In this document: one piece after another, positions 45,664 to 56,912 of the stretch
Numbering within the stretch: the stretch's first letter is position 1
Layout of the letters: every line of letters begins with the position of its first letter
Assembly: GCF_021347895.1 (NCBI RefSeq)
Contig: NC_067116.1
Location: 34,793,639 to 34,857,638 of the forward strand
Direction: 5' to 3'
Length of the DNA: 64,000 nucleotides
Source of the DNA: Acanthochromis polyacanthus
Lineage: Eukaryota > Chordata > Actinopteri > Pomacentridae
Program-made: the position numbers and the translations under genes
The notes under the pieces: generated by a model
Seen by the model: only the letters and a program-made list of their open reading frames with translations
Database searches by the model: none
Told to the model about the DNA's origin: nothing

Positions 45664-46028
45664 CCATCCATCCATTCTCTATGTACCGCTTTATCCTCAC
45701 GAGGGTCATGGGGTGGGCTGGAGCCTATCCCAGCTGACTTGGTCGAAGGCTGGGGACACCCTGGACAGGTCACCAGTCTGTCACAGGGCTACATATACAG
45801 ACAAACAAGCACACTCACATTCACACCTACGGGCAATTTAGAATAACCAATTAACCTCAGCATATTTTTGGACTGTGGGAGGAAGCCGGAGTACCCGGAG
45901 AAAACCCACGCATGCACAGGGAGAACATGCAAACTCCATGCAGAAAGATCCCAGTCTCAGGCCGGGATTTGAACCGGGGATCTTCTTGCTGCAAGGCGAA
46001 AGTGCTAACCACTAGCCCACTGTGCAAT
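45664..46028 (-). mobile_element. tRNA-headed SINE, copy 2, complete with TSD
   Basis: Flanked by a 13-bp direct repeat GGAGAGCAAAGGT (45,651-45,663 and 46,029-46,041). On the minus strand it opens with a tRNA-like head holding GTGGTTAGCAC (A-box region) and GGTTCAAATCCCGG (B box), runs through a conserved body (TTTTCTCCGGGTACTCCGG and GCTGGGATAGGCTCCAGCCC), and ends in a (GGAT)n-type tail. The TSD length and tail fit LINE-driven retroposition. Confidence 0.88.
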
Positions 46029-46388
46029 GGAGAGCAAAGGTGTAAGTAATAAATAATGATGACTAGATTTCATATAGGTGCTTCGAATTCAGAGCTTTAG
46101 TATTGTTTGTGCTTTTCCTTCTATGACAATGCTGTGGGAAAGTTCTCTGTCAGGACACCTATTGTTTAAAACCACCAGAAAGTCTCTCAGCTTTACATAC
46201 ACTGGAAAAAATGCTCCTCTCAAAACAAGAAAAAAAAAACTTATTTCAAGGAACTTTTACCTTGAAATAAGTGAAAAAAAATCTGCCAATACAACAAGTG
46301 AAAAATAGCTTGGTAAGACTTCTTGAAATAAAATATGATATTGAGAATACTGAGATCTTAAAATTAGCTGGGAAAACTTATTTTAGGC

Positions 46389-46938
46389 TAGCCTAGCCGC
46401 GCTAGACAACCTACGGCAACGAATTTAATTCTCTGCCAGGGTGGGTCTAGTTACCCTCCATAAGGCTCGAGGCTGGATTCTCCTAAAACTGGCCGGACAA
46501 ATCACCATGAAGTGTAGAGTCAGAAGGCGAGCGTCGCTAAGTGACGACAGAGGCGCGACGATTCTGACAGAAACAACCGGAAACAACTAGCCTAGCCATG
46601 CTAGACAACCCACGGCAACGAATTTAATTCTCTGCCAGGGTCGACAACAAAAACGACAACAGTCGTTGAGCTCCATTAGCACCGACTCTGAATAATCTTT
46701 CTGTTAACATGTCTGTAATATACTTGAGCTTCACCCATTGATTGTATAAATAAGGCTTCACCGAACTACCGCATCCTCTGATTTCCAGCGCTCTAGGAGC
46801 CTATTCGTTGCGCTGATTGGTTGTATACCTACCCAATTGCTGCAGAGTGATTTGATAGACAACCTTTTAGCCCGCCTCCCTGTCAAGCGTGCCTAGACCC
46901 TTGTGCCTTCAGAACATGGGTCTAGCGCGGCTAGGCTA
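46389..46938. mobile_element. 9-bp-TSD element, copy 2, internally rearranged
   Basis: A 550-bp element of the same family as 36,770-37,347: TIRs TAGCCTAGCCGCGCTAGAC and GTCTAGCGCGGCTAGGCTA, flanked by a perfect 9-bp duplication ATTTTAGGC (46,380-46,388 and 46,939-46,947). The first ~190 bp and last ~160 bp match copy 1; the helicase segment is absent. Instead the left terminus is repeated inside (about 46,587-46,640: CTAGCCTAGCCATGCTAGAC and then CACGGCAACG), followed by sequence unique to this copy. Confidence 0.87.
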
Positions 46939-47549
46939 ATTTTAGGCTATATTTTACCAGGATTGTCAAGCTTTGGTGTCTCACTCAAAAATAGATTTTC
47001 ACTTTCATGTAACCTTCTAATTTGAGATGTATTAACCCTCCTGTTGTCTTCATTTGTGGGCACCAAAACATATAGTTTCCTTGTCTGAAAAAAATCTGCA
47101 AAGAAATTTCCAAACTTCTGAAAATTTGCAAAACTCGCCAGAAATTCGCTGGATAAGACATTTTGACAATAAGACAAACAGACTTGGTAAGATTTTGAGT
47201 ATTTGCAGTGTAGACACTTCATATTAAGTCGTGTGCTGGCATATTTGAAACATTCTAAGTTTCTTCTGAAGACCTGTAAAGAAAAATAAACTGAATATTA
47301 CAACATTACTGAATAGATACCTCATTTCAGTCTGCCTCCAGGTAACTCACAGCAGAGACCTGAATTCGAAAAGTGATAAGTATCACTTATTATTAGGCTT
47401 AAATCCACATTAGCAAGCTTTACTTTTAAAACTGAATTTTAAAAGTCTGCATCCAGTCCAGTCTTTCAGTACCAGTTTCAGTACATATCCAGAGTTACTG
47501 TCACCTGTTTTTAGTGGATTCTTCATTGTCACCTGACAACTTTGTTTGC

Positions 47550-48227
47550 ACAGATGATTTTCTGATCTAAAGCATCTTTGAAATGTCTCCAGGTAACTTT
47601 CATTCTTGTTCAGATCAGTTGTTTTCTTTATCAGACCTCTAGTGAGCTCCTCAGACTTTTCTGATGGAGTTTTTAGGGCTGGGTCTAATGAGTGTATCAG
47701 ACGGCTCCTATTTGAATTGGCTCAGAGGAGTCAGGAGCTGTAGTGAATCGAAATCTCTTTTGAGAAGTTAAGAGACCTTGCCACTAAAAAAAATAACACA
47801 GCTTTTTAAATCATAACAACTCATGAATCAAGTTTCTATATGTATATGTAAGACCAATTATAAATCTATGAAAGATTCTGTGATTTTGTTTACATGAGCA
47901 GAATAGATATTTTTCTTCATCACATAGTCAGAAATAACAGGAAAATGCAAAGATTTCTGCTACGTAAGCAGACACATCTGCAGTGCTTTTAATATACACA
48001 GATTAATCATTCACAGTGTAGAAAAAATGTTGTTTTAAATTGTATTAATGTAGACAAACCCCTATACTTTTTTCTTTTTTTTGAATTCATCTTGCTCTAT
48101 TTCATTAAAACATTTAATTGAGTTTGATTAAAAAGCATATTACACCTGATTGAGGAATTTAATTGCAGTTTATTCTGCACTAAACCACAATGTTTCAGAG
48201 GGAACACAGCTGAAGTTTTAGTTGTGG
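47550..48227 (-). repeat. Duplicated segment, copy A, with exon-like reading frame
   Basis: Homologous to 50,660-51,395 in the same orientation. On the minus strand it reads NRSRLIHSLDPALKTPSEKS then EELTRGLIKKT; after one frameshift it continues KVTWRHFKDALDQKIIC. The same peptide is read in copy B without the shift. Function not recognised. It may be a pseudogene exon or part of a repeat family. Confidence 0.65.
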
Positions 48228-50007
48228 GTATGTGGCGCTCTAATCTCTTGCCAGAACCGCACATATGCTATTAAGATGTAATTTTCTCTGTTGGTTTGTT
48301 GCCAGTTAGCCAACAGTGGATACAAATCTGCAACATTTTATGCTCCCAAACTGTTAGACATTTGCCCAAGGATCCAATTTGTTGTGATTAAGTCTTTTAT
48401 ACATAAACACAGAACAAGCTTGACAGGCAACAGTGAATTATTCAAATATGGTTTATTTGGTTTTGTGACTTTCACAAGGATTCAGTGTCAACTTGTCTTC
48501 AGGAATTGTGTAACAGCATCACAGAGGACTTTTCCTTGCTTGTCTCCCTGCCATGTTTTCCCTGCGAGGGCAGAGAAAACACACATCTGCTTTGGAGCTG
48601 AGGAATGACGTGAGTGTCCGGTGAGAGCGGTGATAACCTGAGAGGGTCTCCTTCCTGCACAGCTGTGCTTGACCGGCACAACAACACTCATGAATGAATA
48701 ATTTACCATAGACACGTTCACACACACACACAAACACAAACACAAAGAGGTGACTGTGACATAGATAGTCCCCTTTTTCCTTGATATGAAGTGTAGTCAC
48801 TGGTGTTGGCATTCGTTTCTGTCAGGAAGGAACCAGTGGTGTTATCATGACATTGAGAACAACATCCTCAGGGTTAACACTTTCTTGACGCCGCCACAAT
48901 AACACTACAACCGCCACCACCCTCTGGCTTTTAATATCCACCAGCTGAGTGACCTCATGAGAAATTTGTGAATGGACAGTCCAGCCGGCACTCTTATCTG
49001 GCTCTGCAGATTTCAGCCCCTTGTAGAACTATGAGACACAATAACAGTGAGGCAGCACATCCTGGTCCGCTCAATGCATAATGGATAATTGTGAAATCAG
49101 TTGTCGTGAATATACAGTACAGTTGCGTAGGAATCATTCAGTTCATGCCCTGATACCAGCTGCAGATAGCTGCAATACAATAACAATGTCAGCCTGGAGC
49201 TGTGCCATGTTATTCATGTTCCCCTTTTTTAGCCCGCTAACATTTGCAAAGAAAGCGATGTGGATAAAGAAAGTACCCTGGGAAATCTGAGGTTTGGTGT
49301 GATTTAATGAACTTTCTTTTTATTAAAGTCCTCCTGTCTGCTTGTTGCATAATTTACTATGGCGCACCCCTGAAGTATTGTGATTTCAAGCCATCTGAAA
49401 TGATTAAGCTGCCATCAAATGATTAATGATCAGAGGAAATAAGAAGACACAAAGTTCTGATCCGTTTTAAGATTTCCTCTAATCTTTGATGTTTGGTGAG
49501 ATATCAGATCAGTTGATCATTTATTAAAATGAAACCATGTGACAAACTTCAAAGGGCAAATTCAGTTTAAGCATTAAGGGGCACAAAATAGAAACACTAA
49601 AGAAAAGTACCTCAAAGTTGTTTTTAAGTACAGTACTTGAGTAAATGTATTTAAGTAATTTCCACCACTGGATGTACAGCAAAATGCCCTTTTTGTCAAA
49701 AAAACAAACAAAAAAACAACAACAGGCAAACCATGTTGTTCCTTTATTATTTCAGGGTGTTTAAAATAACTCTTGGTGCATCTGTTTATTTACTTTGGAA
49801 TAAATGCCAGGAGACGGTGGTGTCAGGAATACTGTCAGCTTCTGAACACTGTCTCAGCAATGGTTCACCTCAACAGCACTGCAGTCTCTAATAATAGAAG
49901 AGCTACCCAGTGGTTAAATAGTGACTACAGTATCAGTTCTCCACTTTCTCTCATACATATCCTGCTATGATCAAATGTGTGTGTAACAGTTAAAGACTAA
50001 GTACAAT
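48228..50007. other. Intergenic, no gene seen
   Basis: No recognisable gene or delimitable element. ORFs at 48,291-48,608 (plus) and 48,488-48,812 (minus) overlap each other and show no domain. Confidence 0.6.
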
Positions 50008-50640
50008 ATACAGTGCTTCTAAAAACTGTTCACCCCCTCTGAAGTTTCCCCTTTTACTACTGTTCAACATGGAGTCATGCCCAATTTATTTAGACTTTTT
50101 TGACAAGAATTTACCCCCAAAAACACTTTTTCATGTCAAAGTGAAAAAAAAAATTCACTCAGTTTTACACTTGTGCTATATTTCTCCCATTTCTGAATGA
50201 TGGATTTAAATGTACTCCAAGGGCTATTCAGTAATGTGGAAATTTTGTTGCATCTAACCTCTGACTAATGCTGTTCAATAACATTTTCACAGAGTTGCTT
50301 GGAGTTTTTTCTAATTATTATTTGTGTTTTTGGTGTAGTTCCAGCCAGGAGTACTCAGTCAGTAGTCACTGGACCTTCAGGATACAGGAGTCTTTATACT
50401 ACAATTACTAGAAAAGCATTCACTGCACTCAGATTATCTCCATGTGACTTCCAAGTGTGTGACTCAGCACCAACGGGCTAGCTTAAATTAGACAACTCAC
50501 TTCACAGTGGGGTGAATATTTGCTCTACTAAAAATGATTTTACATTTTGTATTCTTAAATAATTGTACTTTGTAAAAATGTCTTCACTTTGGCATGAAAG
50601 AGTCTTTTTGAAGTAAATTCTTGTCAAAAAAATCCAAAGG
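50008..50640. repeat. Probable dispersed fish repeat
   Basis: It begins TACAGTGCTTCTAAAAACTG, then TTCACCCCCTCTGAAGTTTC, and includes TTTCATGTCAAAGTGAAAA, a start and layout common among dispersed teleost repeats. It ends near CTTGTCAAAAAAATCC, mirroring TTTTTTGACAAGAATTTAC inside the left end, so the ends may be inverted repeats. Confidence 0.5.
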
Positions 50641-50659
50641 AAATTAACCAAAGAAATCA

Positions 50660-51395
50660 CAGATGATTTTGGGATCTAAAGCATCTTTGAATTTGTTCCA
50701 AGTGACCTTCCAAGCATAGTCAGATATTGTTTTCTTTATCAGATCTTTTCTGAACTCCTCAGGCTTCTCTACTCTAGTTTTTGTGGCTGAGTCTAATGAG
50801 TGTATCAGATGGGTCCTATTTGACACGAGATGAAGGACCGTATCACTTACTTTGACAAGAACTCATGAGAGGAAAAGAGACCAGGCCACTAAGAAAATTT
50901 GATTAACACAACTTTGTACATCATAACAATTATAATTCAATGTATGTATGTATTTTACCCAGCAGATGTCCAGAAACCAATTATAAATCTATGAGAGAAC
51001 CAAAATGCATGACTGTAAATATATAGTTACCCAGTGTTAGGAATTTGTTTACTCGATTTGCTACTAGATGTTTTTCCTCTTAGAAACAACAGGAAAGTGC
51101 AAATATTTCTTCTAAATAAGGAGACATACTCAGTGCTTTTACTGTACACAGACTAATCAATCATAGTGTCATACACAGTGTAGAAAAACTGCAATGTTTT
51201 AAATCATATTAATGTAAACAAACTTCTAGATTACTTCTTTGAATTCATCTTGAGCCACTTTTTATTTAATCAAAACATACAATTAAATTACAATAAGAAC
51301 ACATTAGACAACATTGAGGGATTTAATTGTAGTTTTTCTGCGACAAGCCATGTCTTTATCTTTTGGAGGGAACATACCTGAAGTTTTAGTTGTGG
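50660..51395 (-). repeat. Duplicated segment, copy B, with exon-like reading frame
   Basis: Homologous to 47,550-48,227. The minus strand (50,644-50,826) reads SNRTHLIHSLDSATKTRVEK, then PEEFRKDLIKKTISDYAWK, and ends VTWNKFKDALDPKIICDFFG and a stop. Both copies have AATAG|G just before the conserved frame, a possible splice acceptor. Family not recognised. Confidence 0.65.
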
Positions 51396-51626
51396 CTCTA
51401 CCTATAACCTATAACAAGCAATGAAGGTGAAAACTTCCAAGGGAGCCTCTGTAAGTACTTTGAAAGATCCAGAACTGTTACCCAATTATTCCATGAGGTC
51501 ACATCTTGCTGCTCAGTTTACACATACTTTATGTACTGGTACATAATGTACTGATATGCTGTGTTTATGTCGCAACGATTACACCACAACTCTGGTGTAA
51601 TTACACATGTTGCGGGTTGTACACGA

Positions 51627-53231
51627 GGGTGGTCCTTCCAGAGGGGTAAATTTTCAAATTAATATTTTTTCAGCTCTAACCCTCTAAATTTGTTGGAATA
51701 CAGTAGCTGAAAAAAACTCTCCTGGTAATTTTTTTTTCCAATTCCAACAACATTTACCCCTCCCTCAATGAGACTGAAGTTTATCTCGTCACGATCGCTG
51801 ACAACAGGGCAATAACATAACAAACTGTGCTGAAGTTTAAAATACCTCTGTCAGCTCAAATTGAAGGGCTGAGAGATTTCCCTTTGGGGATTCTTGGTAT
51901 TAGCTCTCAACCCATCAATTCACCCTTTACTGACTGCCCTCTCGAAGCAAAGAGTTGCGGCACTAGTGTACTTTTGTTTTTTTCAGGCTGACTGGCTGAG
52001 TTGTAATTTGTAAGTCATGGCTGCAGCTAAGCTCCGGTATTTGATTGCTCCAATTGAAAATGTTCCTGGCTCTCAACTTCCCTCTGAAGAAGAAGTACTG
52101 GGACTGTTGACCTACCGAACTGAGCTCAACGAGAAGTCTGTGTGGGAGGGCAGTGAATAATGTGTTGAAAATTGTTGCCTTAATTCAAGAATACAATCGA
52201 AAGCTAACTCAGAATGAGGAGCAACTGCAGTTTCTCCTCCAAGTTGTTTCTCATCATCGCACAGAATTTCCAGACTCCAAAAAGAAGACAGAAGCTGCTG
52301 GTATGGTGCCTCAGCAGAAGACCGAGGAGAACTAAGCTGGGTGCCAATAGACGGCCTTAGCAGCCTTAAAGGGGAACTTCGTTTTTTTTCAACCTGGGGT
52401 CTGTTTCCATATGTAATTTCATACATGTGAGTGATGGAGAAATGAATTTTCGACATAGCTCCAGTATTTAGCCAGGCAGGCAGCTTAGCAGCTCAGCTAG
52501 CAGCTCGGCTAGTGAAAAGTATGGGGCAGCTGCCCCCCCCCCCCCCCCCGTCAAAGTCCACCCTAACGTGCTTTTGCCCCACACTGACCGGCTCAGATAG
52601 TCTCAATGAGTGTCCCACAACATACTAGAGATGAGAAGTGAACGAAAACCTCCACATTACCTGGCGATTGCTCTTTGTTGTGGTCTGTATCCAAATCTCA
52701 GGACACTAGACACCAAATTTCGTTCCGAAATTGCGCACCGGTTTTGACGCGAGCTCTCGCGCGATTTCGGAACAAGATTTGGTTTCTAGGAACACTAACA
52801 GATATTTAAGACAGAGTTGAATATGGAATATAAATATTGCTTTTTATTTAAGGATTTTGTTTTCACATTTAGAACAAACAAGAATACAAGCATACTCAGT
52901 CATATAATGGATGTTTTGAATATTTACAATTTTTATCACCATTGATATTTATTCCTTTTTCATACATGTAGAATGTAGATTAAATTGCTTAATATCAGTT
53001 CTGATGTTAAAACTTTCATTTTCTTTCCAATTTTAATTGTTATATCTTGTATTTATTCCCAGACAATGAGCACCCCAAGGCGAAAAAGAGGAAAAACTTC
53101 AAGGTCACTGAGGGTGGGGTAAATATTGTCCAATTGAGACAAACATTCAGGAGGAGAGTTTTCTCAGCTAATCCAACAAATTTCATGGGTTGGAGCTTAG
53201 AATTTTCAACTTTCATTTTTAAGGACCACCC
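51627..53231. mobile_element. Long-TIR DNA transposon relic, copy 2
   Basis: A 1605-bp element beginning GGGTGGTCCTT and ending AAGGACCACCC, with imperfect TIRs of over 100 bp (both ends hold an AATTTGTTGGA block, a CTGAGAAAACTCTCCT-like block and a TTTACCCCTCCCTCAATGAG-like block). On the plus strand an ORF opens at 52,017 (MAAAKLRYLIAPIENVPGSQ) and stops near VWEGSE. A shifted frame continues with KIVALIQEYNRKLTQNEEQL and SHHRTEFPDSKKK. Near the right end, after a possible acceptor TTTATTCCCAG, HPKAKKRKNFKVTEGG runs into the TIR. It carries a 417-bp insertion absent from the kit-intron copy. Confidence 0.82.
52371..52787. mobile_element. Insertion nested in the long-TIR element
   Basis: Aligning copy 1 (5327-6509, reverse complement) shows the uninterrupted site CAGCCTTAAAAGGAACACTA. 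Here that site is split by about 417 bp starting GGGGAACTTCG(T)8 and CAACCTGGGGTCTG, containing a (C)17 run at 52,533-52,549 and ending in a 25-bp imperfect hairpin (52,712-52,736 with 52,759-52,783). A short AGG is the only possible duplication. No ORF. Confidence 0.8.
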
Positions 53232-54300
53232 TGCGACTATAATGTTGTATTAAATTTATGGACCATATTTTTCTCTCATGCAATTTGCAGCAGTTTTAAA
53301 ATTTTTTATTTTACTATCCCTGCTATTAATCTGACACAATACATTTTCTGTCCTGTCAGTATTTGTGGTTTTCTGCACTAAATGTTGTATGCATCTGTTT
53401 GCTGACTCAGAAACCATGTTCTCTTTGATTGTTAAAAAAATTTGAGGACAGCATTTTTATATTTCACCTCTGACAGTTTTGTGCAAAGGCTAAATAAGGC
53501 TGAACTGCAGGGGTATAACTGAATTGATAAATACATCAAAGCATTAATTTGGTTTTTGTGAGCCCCCATTGATAAAAATCCCAGAGGCTACAAAGATATA
53601 TCATTGCATACTTCAATATGTTTGCATGATTCGTGTCTCTGTTAAATGATAACTTAAATGATACACACCTGCCCTTAAATCTGTCATCTGATTACCCCCC
53701 CCCCCCCCCACACACACACACACACACAACACAGGAATCTAAAATATGTCGCTCACTGTTTTCTCAACCCCAGGTGACTGCCCTTATCGAGGGAAGCTCC
53801 TTTGACCCTGAGGTGTCTGTCAGCACCTGAAAACAGATACATGGAGCGATGGATAGCCGGAGCTGGACACTTTAAACAACACAGTAAAATGCTTCTGGCT
53901 TCTTTATCTGATGATATAATGATCCCAGAAACATCACCTGTAATGACACTTTCCATGTGAGTGTGTTAGAGAAGAATCCGGAGCTGCTTGAGCATCTGCT
54001 GAGGTGTGTGATGCCCCCTGTGGGTGACTGGGAGCTCTAGGAAAGAGGGGTCAAGTGTCCTGCAGAACCTATGACTAAACCAACACTTTGATGCTACATC
54101 CTGCAGAGAACCTGGTCAACGGCTGCCTTACTGAGAAAACACATCCTGCTGTTAAGAGAGGAGAAGTAGTTCAAGTAGTCTTAAAAGAACAGGTTACACT
54201 AAGATTTAAATAAATAAACACCATGTGCTGGGAGTGTGGAAAAGAAGTGAGCAAACAAGCATTTACTTGACACACATTTGATGCAGTTCCAAGTCAGTTG
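53232..54300. other. Intergenic, no gene seen
   Basis: Contains a (C)n run followed by (CA)n at about 53,695-53,727; otherwise nothing recognised. Confidence 0.65.
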
Positions 54301-54421
54301 AAATATAAATTCTCTTCTCCACTGTTATGCTGATGATATACAAATCTATTTGCCTATAAAATTAAAACTAAAGGTTGTTTAAAGGATGTCAAAACCTGGC
54401 TGCATCTAAACCTTCTCAATC

Positions 54422-55157
54422 TTAACCCTCGAGCAGTTTTTGGCCATTTTTGGCTCGCTTTTCATTGCATAATAAAGTCCTGCACCTCCATGGAAACTGC
54501 ACAAACATGGCCAGAAGCAGGCAGAAGTCACGTTGTGATGTTGTCTGTGCAATATGATAAAGTTGAAATGGCATAAATTAGAAAACAGAAAAACAAAAGC
54601 CTTAATTTCTTGGACAGGAAATGAAAAGCTGTTTTTGCTGTAGATGGTTTACTGTCACATTTTCCAAGAACTACAAATTCAGTTTTTTTTGGACTCAGCT
54701 CTGCACATCAGCTCTGGAAAAATATTTCACAATGCTGAATTTATCTTCCAGTAACTTTCTGACAGCTGTATTTTTCTTTTGTTTGTCTTACTTTCCTCTC
54801 TGTCTCTCTAACCTGTCTTCATACGTCTCTCCTCTCTGCTCTGTGTAAACTCAGTTTAGTTCAGTCAAATATTCACAGAATTTTTGTGAGGTGACTGTTG
54901 ATGACAAATGATTTCTTAGTCGTGCTAGAGTGTTTTTTATTTGTTTGATTTTTTTAAACAGAATCTAATGCAAATGTTTTTTGGTGAGTGGGTCAGTGAG
55001 ACATGTAGAATGAAGAAACTTTGAAAAAGAATTGGTTAATTTTCCTGATCGAACCGCATGTAATGGATGATTAGTTCAAGGGTCATGGAAAAATTTAATA
55101 TCCAATTATTCCATTCGTTTCTGGCTCTAATAAATTGAGCAATTTGAGGGATTTTAA
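54422..55157. mobile_element. TTAA-flanked element inserted in the LINE (repeat copy R3)
   Basis: It begins TTAACCCTCGAGCAG and ends GAGGGATTTTAA; CCCTC and GAGGG are inverted just inside. TTAA at both ends is the signature of piggyBac-type insertion. It is homologous to the repeats at 18,590 and 20,610 in kit intron 20. About 736 bp, no ORF of note. Confidence 0.65.
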
Positions 55158-55792
55158 CTTGATACCTTGCCTTTCAAACTCCCTGAAGGTTTGGAGTTCA
55201 GCGGATTAAAAAACAATACTGAGATTGCTTTGTTTGGACGTTTAGAGCTCTTGGATCACCCTAATGCCCCTTTTGGCTCTTTGTGTCAACAATGTTCTAA
55301 GGAAAACATTACATTTCTCTTAACCAGCTCCTTCAAATCCAGTGGTAATATTTTTTCAGATTTGTGACCTTCAGCCAAAATAAATGCTGATTTTTCCCCA
55401 AAGGTCTTTGAAAAAGTTGTGCATGCTTTCATTACCACTTGGTTCGACCACTGAAATCATCTCTTCAGCGTCAGGAAAAAGACAGCGAGGTTATGTAACA
55501 CCAGTACTGTCCTTCTCCACAGGCTTCCTGTCTGTGTCAGGATTCATTTTTAGAAGTTTGTTTTGAAGATTTTAAATAAACTTTTGCTAGATTATTTACC
55601 AGAATTATTGCATCACCGCAGCCTGGTCTAAACCCTGAGGTCGACGAAGCCAACGCTCTTTGATGTTTCGAAGTTCAGGCGCAAAAATAGAGCAAAGTGA
55701 GCCCTTACAGTGGCTCCAATCACTGGAACAGTTCATCTTTTCATGGAAGAAATGCCGATTTCAGAAACTTTTAAATCATTGCTCGTCTTATC

Positions 55793-56698
55793 CAGTGGCG
55801 GTTTTTCACGGAGGCCAAGGGAAGACTGGCTTCCCCAAAAAATATGCAAGAAAGAAAAAATATAGTGTTCACCACTATGTATTTTATGTTTTATATTTTT
55901 GTCATTCCTTGTCAAAACACTACATCAGGCATTTCTGCTTTGTGAGGAGCAAAACAGCGCCCCTCTTGTCAAGCTCTTTTTGTGCATTACACTACGTCTC
56001 TCATGCCCTCTGCGCTGTCTGTCTGTTCAGAGGCCAGCTTCGCCTGCCTCCCTTAGAGAAAAAAACATTCCGTATTAGCCAATCAGATTGAAGCAAGGCT
56101 CATCGCTTAATGGTCGATGCATCATTAAAAAAAACATAAGGGAGGCCAGATCAAATCTGGCTTCCAACCAATCACAAACTGTGATGAACAATACCCACAC
56201 TAATGCAGCTGTCCCGCCAGGCGCCAGCAAGCCCACACAGCAAGTATAGCCATCAAGCTAGCCAGAGAATGAATGGTAACAGGGACCTTGAGTTTCTTGT
56301 AAAAAATGACTTCACAAAACTTTCTTTTGAAGTTCAACTACAAGTCAAAAGGGACGGTAGGCCAACTCCAAAGCTCAATCTAACTAAGTGTAGAGCTAAT
56401 GGAAAAGCTTGCTCTTTTTGTGAAGCTAACTATGCCAGAAACGAGTGGCTAACGGGAAGTGCCAAGCTTAACCGGCTTTTCTGCTGGCCATGTCTCCTAT
56501 TTGACCGGTCTACTGGCTCCCTGAACAACCCCTGGAGCACTTAACCTCTTTTTTTTCACTGAAATGAGTGAGAAGTCGGTAGAATAAGGGAGGTAACGGT
56601 AGGCTGATTTGTTTACATGAACATTACAGTTAAAACACCGAATCTAATTTGTTGTTCACACTGGCTTCCTCGGTAATTTTGGTCACGGACCGCCACTG
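55793..56698 (+). mobile_element. Non-autonomous hAT element with TTF-type zinc-finger ORF
   Basis: A 906-bp element with CAGTGGCGG and CCGCCACTG termini and a perfect 8-bp TSD GTCTTATC (55,785-55,792 and 56,699-56,706). A 113-codon ORF at 56,203-56,544 contains KACSFCEANYARNEWLTGSA and LNRLFCWPCLLFDRSTGS. This resembles the N-terminal TTF/ZMYM-type zinc finger that precedes the catalytic domain in many hAT transposases. The RNase H-like and dimerisation regions are missing, so the element is an internal-deletion derivative that would need a transposase supplied from elsewhere. Confidence 0.88.
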
Positions 56699-56912
56699 GT
56701 CTTATCCCTTATATTCATCACGTTCAGTACGTGCATTCAAATGAAAATCAATCATAAATAATAGGAGGTGGTGAGCAATTAACACCTTGGCCTCATCTTT
56801 TCTTGTAACTTTTTATTCTTATTTTCTAAATCTGTTTTATTTATTAGTGTGTTATGTCAGTTTATTGTTATTTTCAAATGTGCTTTGGAAATAAATGTGA
56901 CTTTTACTTTGC

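Larger units (their letters stand above)
54305..56912 (+). pseudogene. L2-like LINE relic interrupted by two insertions
   Basis: Plus-strand fragments in order: LLCYADDIQIYLPIKLKLKG (catalytic YADD box) and KDVKTWLHLNLLNL up to 54,421; then after an insertion KVFEKVVHAFIT and YVTPVLSFSTGFLSVSGFI (usually ITPVLASLHWLPVCFRI) from about 55,160 to 55,790; then after a second insertion a 3' UTR-like stretch ending GTGCTTTGGAAATAAATGTG near 56,900. Many stops show this is an old relic, more decayed than the LINE at 32,340. Confidence 0.75.
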
